NCBI RefSeq assembly: GCF_014642875.1
Contig: NZ_BMJC01000001.1
Location: forward strand, 229,335 to 293,334
Length of the DNA stretch: 64,000 nucleotides
Source of the DNA: Puia dinghuensis
GTDB lineage: Bacteria; Bacteroidota; Bacteroidia; Chitinophagales; Chitinophagaceae
Direction of reading: 5' to 3'
Positions 52,275-62,823 of the stretch are shown in pieces; positions within the stretch are counted from its first letter, which is position 1; each line of letters begins with the position of its first letter. The notes under the pieces were generated by a model that did not search any database, had not been told where the DNA came from, and was given only the letters and a program-made list of their open reading frames with translations. Position numbers and translations under genes: made by a program.

Positions 52275-52715
52275 ATGATAGCAATGCAGTGGGTGGAATG
52301 GGTGGCCAGAGTGGTCGCCGGGTTAGGAGCGGGGCTTGGGATAACCATCGCCGCGTTCAACTACCGGTATCAGACGAGGATCAAGCAGGCCGAGTGGCTG
52401 AAATCGTTGTTCGAGAAGTTCTATGAAAGTTCGACCTATAAGGAAGTGCGGGTCTGGCTGGACTATGGGGTTTTGCACGAGCAGCTGACAGTGACTGACG
52501 CAACCCAGCGGCAGCAAAATGAAGAGCGGTTCACGGACTTTCTCAACTTCTTTGAATTCATCGGGGTTTTGCATTTTAGAGGCCATTTGCCGCTGGAGCA
52601 GGTGCGAGATGTTTTTGATTATTACCTTACGAAGATTGGCGCTGATGCCGATTGCAAGGAGTGGATTGACAAATACAGTTTTGAGAAGCTTAAGGGCCTT
52701 TTGGCAAGAATATGA
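52275..52715 (+). CDS. Unknown small protein inserted in the sdh operon
   Basis: This 146-residue protein has one N-terminal hydrophobic helix (about 6-27, VARVVAGLGAGLGITIAAF) and a helical cytoplasmic part (YQTRIKQAEWLKSLFEKFYES, LNFFEFIGVLHFRGHLPLEQVRDVFDYYL). This pattern occurs in small membrane-linked proteins of unknown function that sense or scaffold; I do not recognise a named family. Its stop overlaps the next gene's ATG by 4 bp. Both genes separate sdhA from sdhB. Confidence 0.65.
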   Translation: MIAMQWVEWVARVVAGLGAGLGITIAAFNYRYQTRIKQAEWLKSLFEKFYESSTYKEVRVWLDYGVLHEQLTVTDATQRQQNEERFTDFLNFFEFIGVLHFRGHLPLEQVRDVFDYYLTKIGADADCKEWIDKYSFEKLKGLLARI

Positions 52716-53101
52716 CAGATTATTTATTCTTATATGGCACCCTGCGCAAGCGCTACGACCTGAAACTAAAAGATAAGGTGAAGAAGGGATGGAAGTATGT
52801 GGGTCAGGCGAAGATCGGGGCGGCTTTATACGATATCGGGAAGTACCCGGGGGCTGTGAAGGACAGGTCGGGGAAAGAAGTGATCGGGGATGTATTCCAG
52901 GTGCATGATCCGGCCAATGTATTCCGGGTGCTGGATGCATATGAAGGAAATGAATTCGTGCGGAAAAAAGGGAAAGTGCGGATGCGGAAGGGTGGGGAGC
53001 TGAATGCCTGGATATACTGGTATGAGCCCGACCCGGCGGGTAAGGCGCCAATACGGCATAAAGACTATTTGAACTATTTGAAAAATAAAAGTATCCACTA
53101 A
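52712..53101 (+). CDS. Gamma-glutamylcyclotransferase-like (AIG2/GGCT) protein
   Basis: This 129-residue protein has the GGCT fold: the phosphate/glutamyl-binding loop YLFLYGTLRKRY at residues 4-15, GAALYDIGKYPGAV, VIGDVFQVHD and the catalytic-acid region LDAYEGNEFVRK (E about 75). Family members cleave gamma-glutamyl amides to 5-oxoproline; the true substrate is unknown. It lies between sdhA and sdhB, coupled to the preceding small gene. Confidence 0.85.
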   Translation: MTDYLFLYGTLRKRYDLKLKDKVKKGWKYVGQAKIGAALYDIGKYPGAVKDRSGKEVIGDVFQVHDPANVFRVLDAYEGNEFVRKKGKVRMRKGGELNAWIYWYEPDPAGKAPIRHKDYLNYLKNKSIH

Positions 53102-53110
53102 GCGAATTTT

Positions 53111-53875
53111 ATGGAACACTATACGATGAACCTCACCCTCAAGGTCTGGAGGCAAAAGAACAAGAAAGACAACGGGCATTTTGAGACCTATTCCGTCAGC
53201 GGGATCTCTTCGGAGATGTCCTTTCTGGAGATGTTCGACGTGCTGAATGAGCGTCTGGTGGTTGAAGGGAAGGAGCCTATTGCGTTTGACCATGACTGCC
53301 GGGAGGGGATCTGCGGCATGTGTTCCATGTATATCAATGGCCGGCCGCACGGGCCCTGGGAGGGGACGACGACCTGCCAGCTGCATATGCGGGCTTTCAA
53401 GGACGGCGACACCATCGTGGTAGAGCCCTGGCGGGCCAATGCCTTCCCGGTGGTGAAAGACCTCGTCGTCGACAGGAGTGCTTTCGATCGCATCATCCAG
53501 GCCGGGGGATTTATCTCGGTGAATACGGGTAATGCGGTGGACGCCAATGCCATCCCCATCGAGAAGGACAAGGCGGATACGGCGTTTGCCGCCGCGGCCT
53601 GCATTGGCTGCGGAGCTTGTGTCGCAGCCTGTAAGAACAGCTCTGCTTTGCTTTTTGTCTCGGCGAAAGTGTCCCATCTGGCCTTGTTGCCACAGGGTGA
53701 CCCTGAGCGCAAGGCACGGGTGGTGGATATGATCGCGCAGATGGATAAGGAAGGGTTTGGCAGTTGTACGTCCACGGGCGCCTGCGAGGCTGTATGTCCC
53801 AAAGAGATCTCTATTACGAATATAGCCCGGCTTAATGCGGAATATGCACGGGCCGGTTTGACGACGGATAAATAA
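53111..53875 (+). CDS. sdhB: Succinate dehydrogenase/fumarate reductase iron-sulfur subunit
   Basis: This 254-residue subunit carries the three iron-sulfur clusters. The [2Fe-2S] ligands are C63, C68, C71 and C89 ([17 protein letters not shown]), and the ferredoxin-like part has C164, C167, C170, C174 ([11 protein letters not shown]) and C219, C225, C229 ([12 protein letters not shown]), arranged for [4Fe-4S] and [3Fe-4S] clusters. It is separated from sdhA by two unrelated genes on the same strand, probably in the same transcript. Confidence 0.95.
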   Translation: MEHYTMNLTLKVWRQKNKKDNGHFETYSVSGISSEMSFLEMFDVLNERLVVEGKEPIAFDHDCREGICGMCSMYINGRPHGPWEGTTTCQLHMRAFKDGDTIVVEPWRANAFPVVKDLVVDRSAFDRIIQAGGFISVNTGNAVDANAIPIEKDKADTAFAAAACIGCGACVAACKNSSALLFVSAKVSHLALLPQGDPERKARVVDMIAQMDKEGFGSCTSTGACEAVCPKEISITNIARLNAEYARAGLTTDK

Positions 53876-55552
<1,677 letters not shown>

Positions 55553-55645
55553 GACGACCTCCGGCGCGGCAGCATATAACGCCCTGGTTTTGTCTTATTT
55601 GATACAATAAAAGTGCAGAATCAGCATTTTTAAGAAAAACCACGG

Positions 55646-58600
55646 TTGTTGATCAGAAGGCTGCTTATACTTGTTCTGATGCTAGGTGGCGCTCTTGCCG
55701 CCAGGACGCAGCAACAGCCGGATTCCCTGAAAAAAAGGACGGATACCGTTCAGACAGCGAGGGTGGACAGCCTGCACCAGGCTTCCGATTCCCTGAAATT
55801 AAGTGACTCGCTGCACAAGAAAGCTGATAGTTTATTGAAAATCAATGACTCACTGCGGAAGGCCAGGGCGGACACCCTGCTTTCGGCTGCGGCAATGCTG
55901 CGCCAGGTGGATTCGATGAATGCATCGCCCGCCGGCCAGGTGGATTCGCTTAAATTGAAGCTGGACGCCCAGCTGAATGCCACCGCCAACCAAAGGGTGG
56001 GGATCCAACCCGGGATGCCGGGTTCTTTGGCGCGACAGGGGTATTCTCCGGGGACGGGAGCGGGCCCCGGAGCGATCGCTCCATCCACTGCGAGGGCGGG
56101 GCCGGCACGCCGGCCAACGTTGCGTAAGCCGGCGGAGCTGTCCAACCTGCACCGGAAATACATCCCGGTGAGAAACGGCCGGGTGCCGGTTGACTCGTCC
56201 AGTCTGATACCGGGCGCTTTTTTTGTCAAGGATGTCGGCGACAGCGCCTATATGCTCGACTATATCAACGGGGCGCTGGTGTGGAAACATCCGCCGCCGG
56301 ACATGGACAGTGTGCTGGTCGTTTACCGGACCTTTCCCTACCGGCTGAATGCGGTGGCAAGGCGTTTCAACTACGACAGCATCGAGAACTATTTCCTTGT
56401 GCGGCCCTATGACAAGGACAAGGATGGGCGCAACGGCAGCGACAATTTCTTCAATTTCGGCAATATCACCTACAACGGCAGCTTTGGCCGGAGCATCACC
56501 TTTGGTAACAACCAGGACGCTGTTGTCACCTCCAACCTCAACCTGCAGATGAGCGGCTACCTGGCCGACAGCATAGAGATCTCCGCCGCCATCACCGATA
56601 ACAATATCCCCATTCAACCCGATGGGACGACTGCCGACCTGAATGAATTCGATAAGATATTCCTGCAGTTTAAGAAGAAGAACTGGGCCCTCACCATGGG
56701 GGATATCGATCTGCGTCAGAACCAGCTATACTTCCTCAACTTCTACAAACGCCTTCAGGGGGCCTCTTTCGAGACGACGCAACAGATAGCGCCAAAGGTG
56801 ACCAACAGGACGCTGGTGAGCGCGGCTATCGCCAAGGGAAAGTTTACCCGCAACATCTTCCAGGGACAGGAAGGCAACCAGGGGCCCTATAAGCTACAGG
56901 GCGCCAACGGGGAATTGTATTTTATCGTCCTGGCGGGCACCGAAAGAGTGTTTATCGACGGGCAGCTGATGCAGCGGGGGGAGGACCAGGATTATGTTAT
57001 CAACTACAACACGGCCGAGATCACCTTTACGCCTAACCGCCTGATCAGCCAGGATGCCCGTATCCAGGTGGAGTTCGAATATGCCGACCGCAACTATCTC
57101 AACGTAAACCTCTATCTCTTCGATGAAGCGAATTTTTCCAACAAGCTGAAAGTGCGGGTGGGGTTATTCAGCAACAGCGATTCGCGTAACTCTCCGATAA
57201 ATCAAACGCTGACGCCCGACCAGAATAAATTCCTTGCCAAACTGGGAGACAGCATCCAGCATGCTTTTTACCCGGTGGCCAATATCGATACGTTCGCTGC
57301 GGGGAAGATCCTTTACAAGAAGGTCGATACGACCTATAAGGATCGGAACGGCGTGTTGGTGCATGACTCGGTATACGTCTTTTCCACCGACAAGACTCAA
57401 ACCCTCTACAGCCTGTCGTTTGCCAATGTCGGTCAGGGGTATGGCAATTATTTGCCGGATCTCAACGGGGTGAACGGCAATGTCTATTACTTTGTGGCCC
57501 CGGTGAACGGGGTAATGCAAGGGTCTTATGAGGCGGCGGAGTTTTTGGTGACGCCCAAGACGCAGCAGGTGATGTCGGTGGGGGCGGACTATGCCATCGA
57601 CAAGCATTCTACGGTGATGGCGGAGCTGGCGCATAGCCATTACGATATTAATACCCTGTCCACCATCCAGAAGAACAATGATGACGGAAATGCGATGAAA
57701 TTCACGTTCAAGAATATCAAGCCGCTGGGGCCGGCTGCCAAGGGGCTGGTGCTTACGGCAACCGCGGGTTTCGAGTATGTCCAAAAGCAGTTTGCTCCGC
57801 TCGAACGGCTGCGGAGCCCGGAATTCACCAGGGACTGGGGGTTGTCGCTTTATGTCAATCCGGCCGATGAGAAGATCTACAATGCCTCTCTTATGCTCAG
57901 CGACAAGAAGCTCAACTCCATTAAATACGAGGCGGCCCGGTATGAGCGTGGCGATGGGTTTACGGGGATGCGAAACAGCATTACGCAGCGGCAGCACCTG
58001 TTGGGGTGGGATGTTAACGACCAGGTGAGTCTCACTACCAGTGACAGCAGCCATGGGTGGTCGGGGTATTATCTGAAGCCGTCCGTCAACCTGTCGCGGA
58101 AGCTTCCTTTTTTGAAGAACTATGTCATCGGCGGCGGTTATTCGCTGGAGCAGAATGTAAATAAGTCGGCGGATACAATGACGGCTACCAGCTTTGCTTT
58201 TCATACCTGGACGGCCTTTCTGAAATCCCCGGAGAAAGCGCCGAACAAGTGGGGGGTGAGTTTTGCCGAGCGAACCAATGCGTATCCTTATGGCCAGAGT
58301 CTGCTGGTGGGCGACAGGAGCAAGACCTGGTCAGCCTTTGCCGATCTGATGAAAAATCCGCACCATCAATTCCATATCAATGTCAGCTACCGGCAGATGG
58401 AGATCACCAATAGCAATCTTGCGGCGCATACGGTGGACAGCAGTACGGTCGCCCAGGGTGGGGATAAGACGTTGCTGGGGAGGATGGAGTATGTCATCAA
58501 TGAATGGAAGGGTTTTTTGCGGGGCAACCTGTTGTATGAGATCGGTTCGGGGCAGCAGCAGCGGCTCAGCTATACCTACCTCCAGGTTCCGGCGGGTACG

Positions 58601-59593
58601 GGACAATACGCCTGGATCGATTACAACCATGACGGCATCCAGCAGCTGAGCGAGTTTGTGCTGGCGCAATTCCCCGATCAGGCGCAGTATATCCGGGTGT
58701 ATACGCCCACCAATGAATATGTCAAGGCCAACTACAATACTTTTAACTACAGCTTCTCGATCAATCCAAAGGCGATCGTTTCTTCCAGGGACGGGAGTTT
58801 TGCGCAATTCCTGGCCCGGGTGCTGTTCCAGTCGTCCATGCAGCTGACGCAGAAGCAGCAGGCCCGGGGAATTATAGAGTACAATCCTTTTGCCGCGCCG
58901 CTGAATGACACGGCGCTTATCACCCGGACGATGATCCTGGTCAACACCCTGTCCTTCAACCGGACCGATCCGCACTGGGGATTCGACCTGAGCAATACGC
59001 GGAATGGCGGGAAGACCCTGCTTACTTATGGCTATGAGACGAGGCAGACCAATGAGTGGTCGATACGTACGCGGCTCAACGTCACAAAATCGGTGATGTT
59101 GACGGGTGTTTTCCGCAGCGGCACCAATCAATTGAATAATTCGAGCACCAATTTCGACAGCAGCAACTATGATCTGAAGCAATGGTCGATGGAGCCGGGG
59201 CTTACCTATACACGGCGGTCGAACCTGCGGATCGGGATGGGTTTTAAACTGACGGCCAAACAAAATGCGCTGGAGTGGGGTGGGCAGAAATACACGTCGG
59301 ATGCTTTTAATGCCGACTTCAAGTACAATATCCTTCAGAGCACGTCTATCCAAGGGAAGTTTACGATGAGCTCAATACTGTATACGGCCAAGGATGGGTC
59401 GCCGAGCACTACTTCGGCTGTCTCTTATACTATCCTGGAAGGGCTTGCGCCGGGGAAGAATTATCTGTGGAATCTCGACCTCACCAAAAAGCTGGGTGGA
59501 AGCCTGGAATTAAGTTTGCAGTATGAAGGGCGCAAGGCGGGTAATACGGGGATCGTTCATACGGGGAGGGCGGCGCTGCGTGCGTTGCTGTAA
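55646..59593 (+). CDS. Large outer-membrane surface protein of unknown function
   Basis: This 1315-residue protein probably starts at TTG (55646), with a second TTG next to it; no ATG gives the signal peptide LIRRLLILVLMLGGALAARTQ. Residues about 25-120 are a low-complexity region with repeated DSL units (SLHQASDSLKLSDSLHKKADSL). The rest is beta-rich with alternating aromatic strands of an outer-membrane barrel and a conserved-looking core near 415-485 (YKLQGANGELYFIVLAGTERVFIDG, QDYVINYNTAEITFTPNRL). I do not recognise a named family. It may belong to surface or gliding-type machinery, but nothing nearby supports that. Confidence 0.7.
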   Translation: MLIRRLLILVLMLGGALAARTQQQPDSLKKRTDTVQTARVDSLHQASDSLKLSDSLHKKADSLLKINDSLRKARADTLLSAAAMLRQVDSMNASPAGQVDSLKLKLDAQLNATANQRVGIQPGMPGSLARQGYSPGTGAGPGAIAPSTARAGPARRPTLRKPAELSNLHRKYIPVRNGRVPVDSSSLIPGAFFVKDVGDSAYMLDYINGALVWKHPPPDMDSVLVVYRTFPYRLNAVARRFNYDSIENYFLVRPYDKDKDGRNGSDNFFNFGNITYNGSFGRSITFGNNQDAVVTSNLNLQMSGYLADSIEISAAITDNNIPIQPDGTTADLNEFDKIFLQFKKKNWALTMGDIDLRQNQLYFLNFYKRLQGASFETTQQIAPKVTNRTLVSAAIAKGKFTRNIFQGQEGNQGPYKLQGANGELYFIVLAGTERVFIDGQLMQRGEDQDYVINYNTAEITFTPNRLISQDARIQVEFEYADRNYLNVNLYLFDEANFSNKLKVRVGLFSNSDSRNSPINQTLTPDQNKFLAKLGDSIQHAFYPVANIDTFAAGKILYKKVDTTYKDRNGVLVHDSVYVFSTDKTQTLYSLSFANVGQGYGNYLPDLNGVNGNVYYFVAPVNGVMQGSYEAAEFLVTPKTQQVMSVGADYAIDKHSTVMAELAHSHYDINTLSTIQKNNDDGNAMKFTFKNIKPLGPAAKGLVLTATAGFEYVQKQFAPLERLRSPEFTRDWGLSLYVNPADEKIYNASLMLSDKKLNSIKYEAARYERGDGFTGMRNSITQRQHLLGWDVNDQVSLTTSDSSHGWSGYYLKPSVNLSRKLPFLKNYVIGGGYSLEQNVNKSADTMTATSFAFHTWTAFLKSPEKAPNKWGVSFAERTNAYPYGQSLLVGDRSKTWSAFADLMKNPHHQFHINVSYRQMEITNSNLAAHTVDSSTVAQGGDKTLLGRMEYVINEWKGFLRGNLLYEIGSGQQQRLSYTYLQVPAGTGQYAWIDYNHDGIQQLSEFVLAQFPDQAQYIRVYTPTNEYVKANYNTFNYSFSINPKAIVSSRDGSFAQFLARVLFQSSMQLTQKQQARGIIEYNPFAAPLNDTALITRTMILVNTLSFNRTDPHWGFDLSNTRNGGKTLLTYGYETRQTNEWSIRTRLNVTKSVMLTGVFRSGTNQLNNSSTNFDSSNYDLKQWSMEPGLTYTRRSNLRIGMGFKLTAKQNALEWGGQKYTSDAFNADFKYNILQSTSIQGKFTMSSILYTAKDGSPSTTSAVSYTILEGLAPGKNYLWNLDLTKKLGGSLELSLQYEGRKAGNTGIVHTGRAALRALL

Positions 59594-59596
59594 ATG

Positions 59597-59627
59597 AAAA
59601 AACCCCGGCGGATGCCGAGGCTTTTTC
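59597..59627. terminator. Bidirectional terminator
   Basis: CCCCGGC pairs with GCCGAGG (one mismatch) around a GGAT loop, with an A-run before and TTTTTC after. It ends both the barrel gene and the convergent coiled-coil gene. Confidence 0.65.
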
Positions 59628-59643
59628 TATAAGGAATTTACGA

Positions 59644-60624
59644 CTAACCGAAGATGCCGCCTTTCTTAAGTTCGCGGGTGCCTTCGCCGATCTTGAAACC
59701 ATTGTGGTATATCTCGATCTTGTAGTTACCCTTCTGGAACTCGCTGTTTTGTTTCCAGGCGAATTGTACGGCTTTGGTCTTGCCAGCTTCGAAATCAACG
59801 GGAACCTTGGCGGTGTACATCTTATCGCCTTCGTCACGGGTAGAGAAGGTTCCGCTACCCAGAGCGGGCACGTTGATGGGCTTGCCATCGGGGCCGGTGA
59901 TGCATACATATACATCAACCTGGCCGGTTTGTGCGATGCGGTTTGCAACGTCAAAGCCGATGACCAGCTTGTTCACTTTCCGTGCGGTGGTGGTTTCCTT
60001 GTCCTTGCCATCCTTTCTTTCGTGCATCGGAGTGATGGAGATGTTGGAAGCGTTGAGCGTAGAAGCGATGTCGACCTTTTTCGACAGGTCCTGGTTTTCA
60101 GATGTGCTCGTTTGCAGGTCGGTGGTCAGCTTTTCCTTATCCGAGGTCAGCTGTTGCTTGTCGGCGGTGAGCTGCTGGTTATCCGATTGCAGCTGGGCGA
60201 CTTGTTGTTCGAGGTTGCTGACCTTGTCGTTGAGTTCTTTGATCAACTCCTCTGCCTTTTTCTGTTCGGCTTGGGTGAGGTGTTGTTTTGCGAGCAGGCC
60301 GCGGATCTGGCCTTTGAGCTTGGCGACCTGGCCATCTTTTTCATTAACGGTAGCGGTGAGCTTGTTGTTGGTGCCGGTGAGGCTATCCAGTCTTACCAGG
60401 GCATCGTCAAAATTCTTCTGCAACTGTCCCTTTTCGTCGGTTACCTTGGAGATCTGGGCTTGTTGCTGGGTTTGAACCTGTTCTTGTTTGTTGTTGTTCC
60501 AGAGCAAGTAACCCCAGGTTCCTAAGAAGCCGGCGGCCAGCAGACCGATGACCAGATTCTTATAATCCTTCTTCGGCGGCTGACTTTGGGGAGTTGCTGA
60601 GGGATAGTTGGTTGTCGTACTCAT
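59644..60624 (-). CDS. Membrane-anchored coiled-coil protein
   Basis: This 326-residue protein has a short cytoplasmic Pro-rich N-terminus, one transmembrane helix (about 23-42, NLVIGLLAAGFLGTWGYLLW), a long coiled coil (about 48-185, with Gln/Lys/Asp-rich heptads such as EQQVAQLQSDNQQLTADKQQL) and a C-terminal beta domain (about 215-326) ending KIGEGTRELKKGGIFG. It probably reaches into the periplasm. I recognise no enzymatic motif; a structural or spacer role is likely. Confidence 0.7.
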   Translation of the reverse strand: MSTTTNYPSATPQSQPPKKDYKNLVIGLLAAGFLGTWGYLLWNNNKQEQVQTQQQAQISKVTDEKGQLQKNFDDALVRLDSLTGTNNKLTATVNEKDGQVAKLKGQIRGLLAKQHLTQAEQKKAEELIKELNDKVSNLEQQVAQLQSDNQQLTADKQQLTSDKEKLTTDLQTSTSENQDLSKKVDIASTLNASNISITPMHERKDGKDKETTTARKVNKLVIGFDVANRIAQTGQVDVYVCITGPDGKPINVPALGSGTFSTRDEGDKMYTAKVPVDFEAGKTKAVQFAWKQNSEFQKGNYKIEIYHNGFKIGEGTRELKKGGIFG

Positions 60625-60791
60625 AGCTTATTGTTTTTTCAAAAGTGATAGAAATAATATTCCAAATCCTGCAAACCGATGTTTCGGCTACACAAGGCTT
60701 TTGACTAAAACCGTGCCAAAATCATTTTTATTGTGTTCAAAGCCTGATTCCTAAAGAATTATGTAATATTGCGGCATAAAATACAGGATTC

Positions 60792-61790
60792 ATGTCTGTA
60801 GAGAAGATCCTTGGCGACTGGAAAAAATCGACTTTCAAACCTGTGTACTGGCTGGAAGGGGAGGAAGAGTTTTATATCGACCAGTTGGTGAATTATGCGG
60901 AGCATCATATTCTCAGCGAGGCGGAAGCCGGATTTAACCTGACCGTTTTTTATGGTAAGGATGCCGACTGGACGGCGGTGATCAATGCCTGCCGGCGGTA
61001 TCCGATGTTTGCCGAACGGCAGGTGGTGGTATTGAAGGAGGCTCAGCAGATGCGGGATATTGAGAAGCTGGAAGCGTATGTCGATAAGCCGCTTGCCTCG
61101 ACGGTGTTCGTGGTGGCCTATAAAGAGAAGAAGGTGGACGGGCGGAGCAAATTGGCCAAGCTGCTAAAGGAAAAGGCAGTGCTGTATACGACCAAGAAGC
61201 TATACGATAATCAGCTGCCCGAGTGGACGGCTGAGCTGATAAGGCAGAAGGGGTATGAGATCACCCAGAAGGCGTTGTTGTTGCTGGTAGACCATATCGG
61301 CAATGACCTGAGCCGGATCAATAACGAGATCGGGAAGCTGCTGGTCAACCTGGCCGGCAGGAAAGGGATCACTGAAGATGATATCGAACGATACGTGGGG
61401 GTGAGCAAGGAGTATAATGTCTTCGAATTGCAGGATGCGTTTGCCAAGAAAGATAAGGCAAAGGCGATACGCATAATCCAATATTTCGAAGGGAATCCCA
61501 AGGCGGGACCCATACAGCTGATACTGCCTTCCATCTATAATTTCTTCAGCAAGGCCTATATGATCTTCGGGCAGCCCGCGCGGGATGAGAAGGGGGTTGC
61601 GGCGGCGATTGGGGTGAATCCCTTTTTTGTAAAGGACTATCTGGCGGCGGTGCGTAACTATAATTATGAGGGTATCGAGAGCGGGTTATTGCTGCTGCAT
61701 GCCTATAATCTAAAGAGTGTAGGGGTTGGCAGCGCCGGTGTCGAGGATGCATCCCTGTTAAAGGAGCTGGTGGTGAAGATCATGGGTTGA
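60792..61790 (+). CDS. holA: DNA polymerase III subunit delta
   Basis: This 332-residue clamp-loader subunit opens the beta clamp. It shows the typical delta order: PVYWLEGEEEFYIDQLVNYA near the N-terminus, a Rossmann-like AAA+ domain without a P-loop (RQVVVLKEAQQMRDIEKLEAYV, STVFVVAYKEKKVDGRSKLAKLL), LLVDHIGNDLSRINNEIGKLL, and the C-terminal collar (VFELQDAFAKKDKAKAIRI). Its end overlaps convergent ribF by 11 bp. Confidence 0.92.
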   Translation: MSVEKILGDWKKSTFKPVYWLEGEEEFYIDQLVNYAEHHILSEAEAGFNLTVFYGKDADWTAVINACRRYPMFAERQVVVLKEAQQMRDIEKLEAYVDKPLASTVFVVAYKEKKVDGRSKLAKLLKEKAVLYTTKKLYDNQLPEWTAELIRQKGYEITQKALLLLVDHIGNDLSRINNEIGKLLVNLAGRKGITEDDIERYVGVSKEYNVFELQDAFAKKDKAKAIRIIQYFEGNPKAGPIQLILPSIYNFFSKAYMIFGQPARDEKGVAAAIGVNPFFVKDYLAAVRNYNYEGIESGLLLLHAYNLKSVGVGSAGVEDASLLKELVVKIMG

Positions 61791-62727
61791 GGGCCGCCAA
61801 CGAGTCGATCTTATCCTGTCCCAGGGCGGCTTTTAGTTCTTCGAGTCCATTAAATTTCAGTTCGGGGCGAAGGAATTTCTTTACGAATACCTGTAGCTGC
61901 TTTCCATAAATATCTTCCTCAAAGTCGAAAAGATTGACCTCTATGGTCCGGTGTTTGCCTTCGATGGTCGGGCGAATACCGATTCCCATCATGCCTTTTA
62001 GTTTTGGCCCCGTGAAGAGAGGGGCGGGCAGCAGCTGTGCTTCTACGGCATAGACGCCGTCGGCGGGGATCAATTTTTCTTTGTTCTCCGGGTCGAGGTT
62101 GGCGGTGGGATAGCCGAGGGTCCGGCCCAGCTGGTTGCCTTTTATGACTTTTCCGGAGAAGAAAAACGGGTAGCCCAGCAGTTGGTTGGTTGTATCGACG
62201 TCTGCATGGAGGATGGCCTGGCGGATGCGGGTAGAGCTGACGGATATCTCGTTGAGCAGATGAACGGGTATTTCCTGGAGGACGAAGCCTTCGCTGCTGC
62301 TGAATTGTTCGAGCAGGTGATAGTCGCCCTGCCGGCCTTTGCCGAAGCGATGGTCATAGCCGATGATGACGGTGTGTGGATGGAATTTCGCCAGCAGGAA
62401 GTCCTTTATGTATTCTTCTGCCGTGAGGCGGGAGAAGGCTTCGGTGAAGGGGACGATGACCAGATGGTCGATCTGCTGCCAGGACAACAATTCGATCTTC
62501 TCTTCGAGGGTGTTGATCAGGCGGACGTCTTCAGAGCCTCCTTTGACTATTTTCCGGGGATGGGGAAAAAAGGTAATAATGACGGTTTCTCCGTTGATGC
62601 GGGCAGCCTCCTGCCGGAGCTGTTGCAGGATACGGGCGTGGCCGGTGTGAACGCCGTCAAAGGTGCCAATGGTGACGACTGCGCGCTGAAAAAGAGGAAG
62701 TTGGTCCGTGTTGCGATGAATTACCAT
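61780..62727 (-). CDS. ribF: Bifunctional riboflavin kinase/FAD synthetase
   Basis: This 315-residue enzyme makes FMN and FAD from riboflavin. It starts at the ATG at 62727 (MVIHRNTDQLPLFQ). The N-terminal nucleotidyltransferase domain has TIGTFDGVHTGHARIL (HxGH at 27-30) and the later SSTRIRQAI; the C-terminal riboflavin-kinase domain has GRTLGYPTANLDPENKEKLIPADGVYAVEA and IEVNLFDFEEDIYGKQLQVFVKKFLRPELKF. It is divergent from purM. Confidence 0.95.
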   Translation of the reverse strand: MVIHRNTDQLPLFQRAVVTIGTFDGVHTGHARILQQLRQEAARINGETVIITFFPHPRKIVKGGSEDVRLINTLEEKIELLSWQQIDHLVIVPFTEAFSRLTAEEYIKDFLLAKFHPHTVIIGYDHRFGKGRQGDYHLLEQFSSSEGFVLQEIPVHLLNEISVSSTRIRQAILHADVDTTNQLLGYPFFFSGKVIKGNQLGRTLGYPTANLDPENKEKLIPADGVYAVEAQLLPAPLFTGPKLKGMMGIGIRPTIEGKHRTIEVNLFDFEEDIYGKQLQVFVKKFLRPELKFNGLEELKAALGQDKIDSLAALNP

Positions 62728-62807
62728 GGGGGGCAAATTTATTGTTTTCCGGTGGATTCCAATGGGATCGGTGGGTTGCATTATCCAATGAAGTCGGCTT
62801 GTTGCCC

Positions 62808-62815
62808 TATATTTG
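62808..62815 (+). promoter_or_regulatory. -7 box for purM
   Basis: TATATTTG matches TAnnTTTG, 8 bp before the purM ATG at 62824, predicting a very short or absent leader. Confidence 0.4.
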
Positions 62816-62823
62816 CATCCACT

